DNA from: Mesostigma viride
Lineage: Eukaryota > Streptophyta > Mesostigmatophyceae > Mesostigmatales > Mesostigmataceae
Direction of reading: 5' to 3'
DNA length: 23,500 bases
NCBI GenBank assembly: GCA_009746045.1
Contig: RPFO01000103.1
Coordinates: 2,702,738-2,726,237 of the forward strand
Shown: one piece after another, positions 1 through 9,300 of the stretch
How the letters are laid out: every line of letters starts with the position of its first letter
Position numbering within the stretch: position 1 is the first letter of the stretch
The notes under the pieces: model-generated
What the model was told of the DNA's origin: nothing
Databases searched by the model: none
What the model saw: only the letters and a program-made list of their open reading frames with translations
Made by a program: the position numbers and the translations under genes

Positions 1-698
1 AGGAATCTCGTCGGAGCCGGTGGCTGCGTCATAACGCAGGCGCTGGACCGCCTCCGTGACCTCGCGAGAGGTGAAAGGAGGCATGTCGGACGGGTCGCCA
101 AGTGGGCCGACCAGCGGGGGGACTAGGTAGTCCGCCGCTGACCTAGGCGGGACCGGGGGCCCAGCGGGGCCGGCCAGGGGGGCCGGGCGGGCGGCGGCGG
201 CTGGGAGCAGGGGCGGGGGCGGCGCAGCTGTCCCCACGAACTCGGCCGTGGCCGCGGCCCAGGTACGAAGCCGCGGCTGGGGCACCGGGGACGTCGTGGC
301 GGTGCCGGGCCGGCCGAGGCCGTCTGGGTGCCCAAGGCGCTTGTACCAGAACCAGGCCCCCTTGCCGTTGTGCTTCTGCTGGCAGCTGCGCAGGTCCTTG
401 ACCATCTGCTGAGCGTCTGCCTTCTCAGCGCCCTGCTCGTAGGCGGCCCTCAGAGCTGCTTGCAGCCCAGGTTCGGCGGTCGGATCCCTGGCAGTTGCGG
501 CGGAGCAGCTGCCTGGCGGCGACCACTGTCGGTGCGTGACGGTGGACAGCAAGCTGTCGGCGCGGAGGCAAGGTGGGGAGGGTGCGGGCGGCCAGGCGAT
601 ACTTGGCAACGACACCGCGGAGGATCACTGAAATATCATGCACCCGGCGGCGGAATTGCGAGTAACTGCTGTCCGCTGCCCCTGGCGTCGAAGACGGC
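1..698 (-). pseudogene. LINE ORF2, linker and start of reverse transcriptase (partial)
   Basis: One minus-strand frame is open from about 640 to the window edge. It reads DLRSCQQKHNGKGAWFWYKR, then a Pro/Ala-rich linker, then PPFTSREVTEAVQRLR followed by YDAATGSDEIP. The last part matches the typical N-terminal block of LINE reverse transcriptases (E-V-x-x-A-x-x-x-L ... A-x-G-x-D-x-I-P). The catalytic YADD region would lie beyond base 1. Between about 640 and 698 the frame differs and a stop interrupts it, so the region has decayed. The reading resumes from the endonuclease block at 12427 once the inserted element and one target copy are removed (..HRDNFLAVF then DARGSGQQ..). Confidence 0.75.
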
Positions 699-716
699 CC
701 AGGTTGTGAAATACGT
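690..716 (+). repeat. Left target duplication and TIR of the hAT-like element
   Basis: Target copy gaagacggcc at 690-699 and TIR at 699/700-716. The same target copy occurs at 12417-12426. The TIR is followed by ATACG-type subterminal repeats to about 800. Confidence 0.88.
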
Positions 717-1078
717 GCGTATTGTCAAAATAAATACGGCAATACGCGTTTTTTGGGCCCCGACGTATTATACGCGTATTTGGTCCCGAATACGTGATTT
801 GGACTTGGGCAATTTTCGAGGTTCGAGCCAGGGCAGTGCTTGGCGCGAGGCCAACCGGAACGTGGCGCGGCGCCTACCTCCCCCAAGATCTTCTACTATG
901 CAAACTAGGCTCGATTATAGGCTTTTCGTCAGTCCTGAGTCCAGTTCATAATGACTCCAGTTCATAATGACTTGTGCAAGAATAACCTTACTGACTGACT
1001 GACATAATGACTTGGCAGTTGGCAAGCTAACTGAAATTTCCATACACGGAGAGAGTGCCAGCAAGATGAAAATGCCAG
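717..1078. other. Left non-coding arm of the hAT-like element
   Basis: No gene is seen. The first 90 bases hold several GTATT/ATACG motifs, probably transposase-binding subterminal repeats. A short tandem duplication of ccagttcataatgact lies at about 951-982. The arm ends where CACTAGGAACTC begins. Confidence 0.6.
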
Positions 1079-1098
1079 CACTAGGAACTCGGCTTTGA

Positions 1099-1367
1099 GA
1101 ATGGGTGAGAAATGGTGAGAAAAAGGGTGAGAAAGGTGAGAAAAAGGGTGAGAAATGGGTGAGAATGGGTGAGAAAGGTGAGAAAAAAGGGTGAGAATGG
1201 GGTGAGAATGGGTGAGAAAACACGTTTCTCACCCGGGTGAGATTGCCCCAAAAAGGTGAAAAAAGGGGAAAAACGTGAGAAAAATCTCAAAAAACAGGAC
1301 GTGAGATAAGTGAGAAAAACGGGAGGTGTGAAACGTGAGAAAAGTGAGAAAATCAGGACGTGAGAGA
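1099..1367 (+). repeat. Left subterminal GTGAGAAA array of the CACTA element
   Basis: Many tandem and near-tandem copies of (G)GGTGAGAA(A/T), with a perfect 16-bp palindrome TCTCACCCGGGTGAGA at 1227-1242. The array resumes at 1785-1850 beyond the inserted palindromic element. The protein-like reading of this tract (Phe/Ser/His-rich on the minus strand) is only a repeat translation. Confidence 0.85.
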
Positions 1368-1571
1368 GTTACGTTAAATAGTGCCGGAACCTTTTGCCGC
1401 CTGAGGCAAATCGGTCCGTAACACTATTTTGCCCGGAATAACCACTTCCGAGCACCCAAGTTAATTCGGCCGAATTAACTTGGGTGCTCGGAAGTGGGCA
1501 TTCCGGGCAAAATAGTGTTACGGACCGATTTGCCTCAGGCGGCAAAAGGTTCCGGCACTATTTAACGTAAC
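1368..1571. repeat. 204-bp near-perfect palindrome
   Basis: Two arms of 102 bases with no spacer, centred between 1469 and 1470 (cgg|ccg). By eye the arms differ only at two adjacent positions (ggaaTAacc against ggaaTGccc in the complement). A DNA cruciform or a very long RNA hairpin would form. Confidence 0.92.
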
Positions 1572-1590
1572 TAAAACCTGTGCACCTTGG

Positions 1591-1620
1591 AGGTCAGGGG
1601 TTCGAATCCTCACTGAGGCA
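1591..1620 (+). other. tRNA 3'-half-like segment (B box, T arm, acceptor strand)
   Basis: AGGTC, like a variable loop, is followed by a T arm with the B-box GGTTCGAATCC (1599-1609), then CTGAGGC and A, like an acceptor 3' strand with a discriminator base. GCCTCAG, the matching 5' acceptor strand, occurs at 1532-1538. The intervening sequence forms no convincing D or anticodon arm, so this is read as a tRNA-derived fragment and not a tRNA gene. Confidence 0.4.
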
Positions 1621-2010
1621 GCTCCGGCGCATTTAGTGGTGCGTGCTCAGTGGCCTAGGCGGATGTCTCGGGCTCTTCGTCCCCCCTCCACGAGGCCAGG
1701 TTTTAGTTACGTTAAATAGTGCCGGAACCTTTTGCCGGCTCTATTTAAAAAAAGGTTCCGGCACTATTTAACGTAACTGAGAGACGTGAGAAAAGTGAGA
1801 AAAACAGGACGTGAGAAAAGTGAGAAAAGTGAGAAAACACAGCGCTGAAAAACACACCCATAATGCAATATGCTGGCAGCAGACACATGCATGCAGTGCC
1901 AGTAACAACCGCTGTTCAAAACAGCACGAACAATCATGATTTTTTCATTACATGTTTGAATAATTTTAATGTTTACAGCTGCAAGAACCCGTTGATTCAA
2001 CTATTCAACA

Positions 2011-2103
2011 CTGTTATGGCATTATGTACATCTTCGGCATTCAATGCCTGTTCAACACATGCAGTCTGTTATGGCGTTATGACATCTTCGGCATTCAATG
2101 CCT
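2011..2103. repeat. Imperfect direct repeat, 55-bp period
   Basis: ctgttatggc(a/g)ttatg..catcttcggcattcaatgcct occurs at 2011-2049 and 2066-2103. The rest of 1851-2192 is AT-rich, shows no gene, and lies 3' of the minus-strand TnpA-like gene. Confidence 0.75.
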
Positions 2104-2192
2104 TTCATCAAATACTATATGGCAGCTAGCTAACGAAGCGGGCCGCTCGACAGGGCGTCACATGCTGACTTGAAAGTGGGACCGCTTGCATT

Positions 2193-5100
2193 TTACTCTC
2201 GTGGTGCCTGCAAGAAATCAAGCAAACCGACACAATATATGCAAGAGGAAAAGAAATCAGATCCTTGACATAGACGTAAGCGTTCTACAAGGATCTTGAG
2301 CTCAGCACCGCCTAACTAACAATCCATGCAGCAAATGTGTATGGCAAATCAAACCAAGCAACATACAATTGTTTGTGGTTGTCTCTTTGATACAATTCCA
2401 TGCATGCAAGAGGGGGGGAAAAAAACAGGCCCTTGCAGATAAACATCTATACCTTCAAATGCCAAAAACATGACACCTATAATTCCCCCCCAAATGAAAG
2501 CAGTGCAGCTAACCTTGGATGGTGATGCAACTGACGACGCCGATGACATGGTATTGTCATCGGCGTCGTCAGTGTCAGTCCTCCCACCACGTTGTTCTTC
2601 GAAGGCGGTCCAGTTTACCTGCAAGTAGGAGGCATACAAGGAAGTCAACTAAATCATGTTCAGGAAAACTTAATTGCAGAAAAAAGATGCTATCAATAAA
2701 TGGCGATTTTTATAGCGGAACAAAATTTCAGAAATCATAGGGGGAAAAGCAACAAAACCTAATCAGCCAACATAATTTACCATGATTACATGAACAACAA
2801 TATGGCATGCATGCAAGATGCAAACAACTTATTTTTAGCCGCACGACTAAAAAGGTATACTTACCGATGTCATCCCCGTTGCCGTCGAGATGTCGATAGT
2901 CGCAGTACCCTGCTGCCGGGCGCGAACAAGGGCCTTTTGTTTTGCTAGGAGGGCTTCTAGCCTGGCCAGTTCTCGCTCTGCCTCCTTCAAATCCGGCTCC
3001 AGCTCCATATCCACGTCGCTGAATTCCAGTTTAGCAGGCGCAACCGACAGCACCGTCGGCGTGGCGACCTCCGCCTTGGCCTGCGCCGCTGCCGGCGTGG
3101 CGACCTCCGCCTTGGCCTGCGCCGCTGCCGGCGTGGCGACCTCCGCCTTGGCCTGCGCCGCTGCCGGCGTGGCGACCTCCGCCTTGGCCTGCGCCGCTGC
3201 CGGCGTGGCGACCTCCGCCTTGGCCTGCGCCGCTGCCGGCGTGGCGACCTCCGCCTTGGCCTGCGCCGCCGCCGCCGTGGCAACCTCCGCCTTGGCTTTC
3301 TCCACAGCAGGCGTGGTGACTACCACCTTTGTCCCTGCCTTTGCCTCGCTGCCCTGCACCGCAGCCCCAGCCACAACTCCCTTCGCACGCTTCACAGGCA
3401 CCTGCTGCGCGGACTCCTCCACCTGTCTCTTTTTCACCGGATCCTGCATGTTGTTGGGGTCCACAGAGGCAGCAGCCTTCACGGCTGCTTGGGACCGCTT
3501 GAGGACTCGGTACGCCGTCATGTCCTCGGGGTACACTCCATCAAGAGCCACCCAAGCACATATTTCCTTGCTGTTCTCGTCTTGGGGGAGGTCGTTGAGG
3601 GCGAGCTCGTAAGTCTTGCTTGCGCCGTCATGCTCGACGAACAGGATTGAGTGTGGGATCTTCCTTTTCTTGTTGATGGAGCAGACTTTACCAAACTCCC
3701 AGATCCACTCATCCTGGTCCTTCTTAGGGTCCTCTAGGAGAAACCGCACGGCGATGAACATCCCGCTTTTCGGCTGGGCATCCTTTCGGATGGTGGCCAC
3801 GCGGCTGAGCTGCGGCAGAAAGTGACCAAGGCCCAGGTCGAGGGGGGTACCGCGTTCCTTTTTTATTTGGGGCTCCCGTTCCTTCTTGAGTTTCTTTGGC
3901 GGCACATCAGCTTTCTTCTCTACTTTGTTTTTCTGCGTCTTTGGAATGAACGGCGCCGCGGCCTTGGCTGCCGGCGCCGCGGCCTCGGCTGCCGGCGCCG
4001 CGGCCTCGGCTGCCAGCGCCGCGGCCTCGGCTGCCGGCGCCGCGGCCTTGGCTGCCGGCGCCGCGGTTTCTGCGGCGGGGGGAGCCGACGTGGCCGATGG
4101 GGAAGCGGCCACGGCAAGGACAGGGTTCCTTGGTGGCACAGGGGGCGGCGCCATGATATAGACGACCGACTGTTCTGAAGCTGAGGCCGGCTTTGTAGAT
4201 TGCTCAAGTGCAGCGAGCCTGGCCCGGAGGAGCGCGATTTCCTGCTCCTGGGGCGTCAGGGTGTTCTCGACCTGCGCATGCCACAATTTCGGGGAAACGG
4301 ACACAACCAACTAGGTACAATAGTTAGAGGACGTGATTTCTTGAGCTATTTGCTCATCTGACATGGGGGCGCTTGAAAATGGCAAAGGCAAAGCGGAGCC
4401 CGCCGCCTTAAGGCGGGCGTAACAGGTTGGTGGGGTGCTGGCATGCATAAATGAATGGGGTGGGGTGCTGGCATGCATAAATAAATGGGGTGGGGTGCTG
4501 GCATGCATAAATGAATGGGGTGGGGTGCTGGCATGCATAAATGAATGGGGTGGGGTGCTGGCATGCATAAATGAATGGGGTGGGGTGCTGGCATGCATAA
4601 ATAAATGGGGTGGGGTGCTGGCATGCATAAATGAATGGGGTGGGGTGCTGGCATGCATAAATAAATGGGGTGGGGTGCTGGCATGCATAAATAAATGGGG
4701 TGGGGTGCTGGCATGCATAAATAAATGGGGTGGGGTGCTGGCATGCATAAATGAATGGGGTGGGGTGCTGGCATGCATAAATGAATGGGGTGGGGTGCTG
4801 GCATGCATAAATAAATGGGGTGGGGTGCTGGCATGCATAAATAAATGGGGTGGGGTGCTGGCATGGATTACATGTATTAAAATTTTTTTATAGGCTTGTC
4901 AGTCACTGTAGCATTTCTTAACCAGATTTATATAAGGGCGCGTGAATACCCACGGTTTAAAAAGAACATGGTCACGAGCATGGAGAGTGGAAAGCAACAA
5001 TCTTTGCGGACGACATACAGTAAGCTAGTAGCCAGAATGCTTTCTTGCCGTAACCTACCTTGGCCGGGGCTTGTGGCTCGAGGTGAGTCTTGTGTTGCTT

Positions 5101-5849
5101 GGGATTCGCCATCTTGGGCTTTGGCACCCCGACCTTCACCTAAGATCGTGCGAGTGATACGACGATTGTGAGGACAAAGACAAGCAAATCAATTAAAAGA
5201 AGGAACTTGACGTCGAAGCTAGCGGCAAGTACACATTTTACTCCAATACTAATGGTGCCGGATCAGAAAATATTGCATGCATGAAGTTCGGTCGCCTTTG
5301 CATCGGGAAAAGAAAAGCATTCAGTTCGAATAAGTCCAATGTAGAGCTTATAGCTATACCTTTGGCGTGTCCAGGTTGGTTAGGTTGGCCAAGGCACCCC
5401 CCTCGTCCGGGTTGCGAACGCCGCGCTTCCCGCTATTTGCCTTGTACTTCGAATTGAATCGACAAGTATTGAGACAGCTCGGCGGCTACAAATTTCCGCG
5501 CCGGCTGGAATACCGGAGCCTTGCCCGCCTTCGCGGGGTCCACTTTCTGCAATTCCTCGTACCTCCGCGTTGCTGACTCAAAAACTGAGTTTGCTAATGC
5601 CCCCGCAAACTCGCATATTTTTAGCAGTCTATCGACAACTGCGGCAACTAACGCAGCATCTTGTTTAGCTTTTGGGTCCCCAAGGTGAAGGTACCTCCGC
5701 GATAGCACCGCTATCTGGCTGCGGAGGACTGCCAGCCGGTTACTCTCGGCGACAAATGGCAAAGGGACTTCCTCGCTGATCTTGTTAACACGGAATGAGC
5801 GCCACTCTTCATCTGTGGCCTTGTAAGGCCCATCCTGCTCTGCTGCCAT
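2193..5849 (-). CDS. TnpA-like accessory protein of the CACTA element (multi-exon)
   Basis: No family is recognised by sequence. It is called TnpA-like because it is the second gene, divergent from tnp2, in a CACTA element. Inferred exons on the minus strand are 5849-5360, 5139-5059, 4271-2865, 2618-2514 and 2207-2193. The joins 5360/5139, 5059/4271, 2865/2618 and 2514/2207 have GT donors and AG acceptors and are all phase 0. The main exon (4271-2865) has a leucine-rich coiled-coil start (EQEIALLRARLAALEQ), Ala/Pro repeats, a Lys-rich nuclear-localisation-like stretch, a globular block at about 3800-3500 that could be Tudor-like, six 12-residue AKAEVATPAAAQ repeats, and a second coiled coil. 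The protein ends APRE. Exon 1 has a frame problem near 5436 (a stop in the frame from 5849; either an indel or an earlier donor at GTACAA). The true start may be upstream: another frame with ATG at 6004 or 5998 looks protein-like up to about 5855. Confidence 0.6.
2530..2573. repeat. 18-bp perfect inverted repeat inside an exon of the TnpA-like gene
   Basis: actgacgacgccgatgac (2530-2547) pairs perfectly with gtcatcggcgtcgtcagt (2556-2573) around an 8-base loop. It lies wholly in the 2618-2514 exon and encodes the Asp-rich then Ser-rich stretch DDADDNTMSSASS. Confidence 0.9.
3058..3303 (-). repeat. 36-bp coding minisatellite (AKAEVATPAAAQ)
   Basis: There are six full 36-bp units from 3058 to 3273, then a diverged partial unit to 3303. 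On the minus strand each unit encodes a 12-residue Ala/Lys/Glu-rich repeat. The units are almost identical, so the array expanded recently or is kept uniform. Confidence 0.93.
3952..4077 (-). repeat. 21-bp coding minisatellite (Ala/Pro repeat)
   Basis: Five near-identical 21-bp units (3952-4056) and one diverged unit. On the minus strand they encode 7-residue repeats of the type AAPAA(K/E)A in the N-terminal part of the main exon of the TnpA-like gene. Confidence 0.9.
4430..4866. repeat. 30-bp minisatellite within an intron of the TnpA-like gene
   Basis: Fourteen complete, strictly 30-bp units run from 4441 to 4860, with partial units at each side. Only one position varies, giving unit A (aaatgaatgg) and unit B (aaataaatgg) in the order ABAAABABBBAABB. 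Each unit contains GCATGC. The array lies in the intron between the exons 5139-5059 and 4271-2865. The long open frames on both strands arise because 30 is a multiple of three. The rest of this intron (4272-4429 and 4867-5058) shows nothing else. Confidence 0.95.
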
Positions 5850-6362
5850 GTAACTACCCAACGGCGGTTGGGTAGAAAAGTTGGAACCTGGGTCAATGCG
5901 TCGGCCGCCTGTGTTTGCGGCTCCATGGCAACAACGACTACGTTCGGTGGACGCGGCAAATTCAACGCATACATCATCTTGAAATCGTGACCGTCCATCT
6001 GCACCGATCCGACGACTCATGCAGTATCCCGCTTTTTTTTCTCTCGCAGGAGAGCCGTTGGCCGGTTCCCAACGCGTGCAACCACTGGTCTGCATTAACT
6101 TAACTTACCTTAAGTTCTCCATGCAGAGAAGTGACCCAAGCCGTCGGTTGGCACTCATCGACGTCAGCCGCAGTGTGTTGACGCGTCCGCGCGATTGACG
6201 CGGCGGCACCAAACGGCACCTACCGACAGAGGGAGCACCGCGCAACCTAAACAACGCGTTCGTTTTGAGGTCTGCTGTGGCTTCGACGAGTTCGCATCAA
6301 GTCTGACGCGGGGCCTTCCGTGACTTTACATTTACTGTCTTATTTATTCCTGAATACTAACA
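5850..6362. promoter_or_regulatory. Divergent promoter region between the TnpA-like and tnp2 genes
   Basis: The two genes start back to back, so this stretch must contain both promoters and any 5' UTRs. If the TnpA-like start is at 6004, only about 360 bases remain. There is a 9-bp hairpin, ctacccaac/gttgggtag, at about 5856-5877. No clear TATA box was identified on either strand. The call rests on gene orientation alone. Confidence 0.45.
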
Positions 6363-9300
6363 ATGGCGGATTTGAACTGTAGCATAGATGATTTTTTACA
6401 GGAGGGGGCGATCATCTGCCTGGTACCGGGGAGGAGGATGCAAAAGCGTTTGCCAGAAACTTCGCAGCTACAGTAGGCAAAATATCAGCAGACACACCAC
6501 TTTATTCAGGATCCAGTAACACTGCCATAGCTAGCGCGTTGGAGCTCTTGTCTATACTCGGCAGGCATTCTGCATCGGCTGCCCTAGCGGATGAGGTATT
6601 CACTTTCATCAGCAAAGTTCTGCCAGCCGGTAATTCTCTGCCAGAAAGTGTAAAAGAAGCCAAGAAAGTCATGAAGGGTTTAGGGTTAGATATGCGTGTA
6701 TATGACGCGTGCCCCTGTGAAAAATATATATACAAAACAAAAGAAGTCCAGACCTGCCCTGTATGTAAAAACAATAGATATGAACAATACGAAGATAGAA
6801 ATGGAGAGACAGTAACAACAAGAAGGGCCCATCGCCAAGTTAGATACTTCCCTCTTATAAATCGTTTCCGCGGATTTTTTAGGATACCCGAGATGTCCAA
6901 GGCATTACGATATGCTGGAGAAACTGAAAACAAACAAGATGAAGAAGACCCAAATCGGAAAGTCCACGGAATTAAAGGTAAAAGGTGTCCTTGTCAATTT
7001 CTTTTCTGCACGTGCTTTTTGGCTGGCTGTATACGGTTCACCCAACTCATGCTGCATATGTTGTGGTGATTTTGCTGCATATTATAACATTCGGTTGTGC
7101 CGCCCGCACTTCGGCCGTCCCGTTTACCCACCTCCCTGTTGTATAATTGCGTGCAGATACCCGAGCGATGCTGCACGTCAAGAGAATGTTCCCTCAGTTT
7201 CGGCTTGACCCACGCTTCCTTTTTTTAGCGCTTTGTTTTGATGGAGTATGTCCTAGGTGCTACATGGACCAGCACTCCAGCTGGCCGTGTTTCTGTGCAA
7301 TCTTGAACCTGCCTGAATGGGTCTTCATTAACAAACATTTCTGCCCAATGGTGCTTCTGGTGGGAGGGAACAAGAAAGGTAAGGCCCCAAAGAATATGCA
7401 CATTTTTCTTGACCTGATTGTAGATGAGCTGGTGAAGATGTGGGATGGGTTTTTCATTTGTGATGTGTTGGATGATGATGAGCATGGTGGGCTCCACCCG
7501 GCAAAGATTCAAGCACTGCTGTTGTTTACTGTTCACGACTACCCGGGGTTTGGTAAGATGGTAAATATGCCAGACTCCGGGTACGACGGCTGCCTTGTGC
7601 ACGGCCCTGCTTGGAAGGGCACCTATGTTTCCCAAGGGCGCATTGTTTTTCTTGGGCATGAGACCTTGCTGCCAGCTGATGACCCCCGTCGCGGTGGCAA
7701 CGACAAGGAGGCGCCGCCAGACATGACGATGCAAACCTATGTGGAGCACTGCAGAAACAACGGCCGGGAGCCGGAGCCCTTTTGCAGGCTGCCGTACTGG
7801 CCTCAACTCCTCCAACGGCACCTGATCGACGAGTTCCACCTGGGGGCGAACAACCTCTTGCGAGTCGCCAACTCCACTAGCGGTAAGTGCGGTGCTGTCT
7901 AGTGTTGTGTCACTAGTGTTTGTCGCTGTTTTTTTCCTTTTCAACATTTTGTATTTAAGGAGAATTCCATTAGGATTTATTACATGCTGTGGTTCAGTGT
8001 GTGTATTAAGTATTACTAACATTGGTATGCATTTGCGCTTGTATGGCTTTGTTTTCCTTAAATCTGCTGCCAGGGGAAGGTCTGACCTACGCCATTCGGG
8101 ATCGGCTGAAGGAGATGAACCTGAACCCGGAGCTGCACATGGAGAAGACCGTGACAACCACCACTGCCATGGATGGCACAATCAAGACAACAACCAGGAG
8201 GCGGGGGTTGCATCCACCCTGCCAGCTCACCTCGCAAGAGAAGGCTGAAGTTATTGGTGAGTGTTTGCTTTTTTCTCCCAACTGTTTTCTAGGTATTTGA
8301 TTCAAGTGCAATTATTTAGTTTAGCAATTTTTCTTTCTCTGGTTGTGGTTCAGTTTTCCTTTCGCACGCGTTTTGAAAGCAGCCCCGGTCAGACTTGTTT
8401 CCTTTGAGAAGTGCTCAAGTGAGTTCAGTGCCTGCCACCCTACTCATATTCAGTGCAGGACCTCCCTTGTTTTCAGTGGGGCTCATCAGAGTGGCCACCC
8501 TTGAACACATGGCCACTGTCGGTGGATGGTGATGGCATTCTTCTCACATTTTCAGTGCAATGTGAACAGTGCATATTGCAGTACAGTAAACGTTCGACTT
8601 GTCACTCTCCATGTTGCATCAAGACTTGCCACCGACTTACACTTGTGGGGTTTGACTGTTTTTTTTTTTTTGTCTCCCACGCAGCCCTGGAGCGCCGAAT
8701 GAAGGACAGCCTGCCCGACTGCTTCCCGGGTGATATTGTGGGGCTGCTGGCCAATGGCAAGCCAGAAAGAAAGGCCAAGACTCATGACAAGCTAGAATTG
8801 TTTTCGAAGCGCTTACCAGTTTTGCTTAGAGGCCGCCTGCACGCAGACGCAAGAGCTGCCTTTTTGGAAACGTCTGCAGCATGGGACTCAATCTTTAGCG
8901 GTAGGGTCTTCACTCAGTACGAACTGGACGAGGTAGGTAGGGCTATGTTGAGGTCAATTGTTGCACTTGAGCGTGTTCTGCCCGCATCCGAAATGTCCAG
9001 GTCGGTTCACGCAGCGACACATTTGGCGGGGCAGATTTCAAATGTCGGTCTCCCTGACGGTAGGTCCATGGCGTGGGGTGAGAGATGCATGAACACAGCG
9101 GTTTCTGGCCACATGTCTGCACTCAATGTTGAGCACTCCATGGGCCAGTCCTTCGTCAACTTCGAGGTGCTGACGCTGCTATCCTACTTCCAGCATCGAG
9201 CCACCGGAGTAAGTTGTTTCTTATTTGAAGGTCTTTACTTCTTTCTTGTGTGTGTACATGATGTATAGCACCTTGAGTTTGTAATTCTGCATTTACATGA

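Larger units (their letters stand above)
1368..1777. mobile_element. Composite palindromic (foldback/MITE-like) element inside the CACTA left end
   Basis: Both ends are GTTACGTTAAATAGTGCCGG in inverted orientation. TGAGAGA occurs on each side (1361-1367 and 1778-1784), a candidate 7-bp target duplication, though the surrounding GTGAGA repeats could produce it by chance. The element has three parts: a 204-bp palindrome (1368-1571), a 134-bp middle bounded by TAAAACCTG/CAGGTTTTA, and a shorter palindrome (1706-1777) that looks like an internally deleted version of the first. There is no ORF, so it must be non-autonomous. Confidence 0.75.

Noticed and set aside
123-335. Small minus-strand Pro/Arg-rich ORF
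   Set aside because: It is in a different frame from the LINE ORF2 linker and RT reading, which is open through the same bases and carries a recognised RT motif.
915-1290. Phe/Ser/His-rich minus-strand ORFs
   Set aside because: They are translations of the GTGAGAAA subterminal repeats.
1532-1620. Complete tRNA gene (88 bases, paired acceptor strands, B box)
   Set aside because: No proper A box, D arm or anticodon stem could be drawn, and the 5' acceptor strand belongs to the palindrome arm.
2890-4207. Plus-strand and alternative-frame Ala- and Arg-rich ORFs
   Set aside because: They are shadows of the coding minisatellites of the minus-strand TnpA-like gene, which alone has in-phase splice sites and non-repetitive protein-like blocks.
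4430-4866. CRISPR array
   Set aside because: The 30-bp repeats are directly tandem with no variable spacers, and the DNA is eukaryotic.
4311-4893. Long ORFs on both strands (MHASTPPHLF-type and ACINEWGGVL-type repeats)
   Set aside because: They are produced by the 30-bp minisatellite, whose length is a multiple of three, and they lie in an intron.
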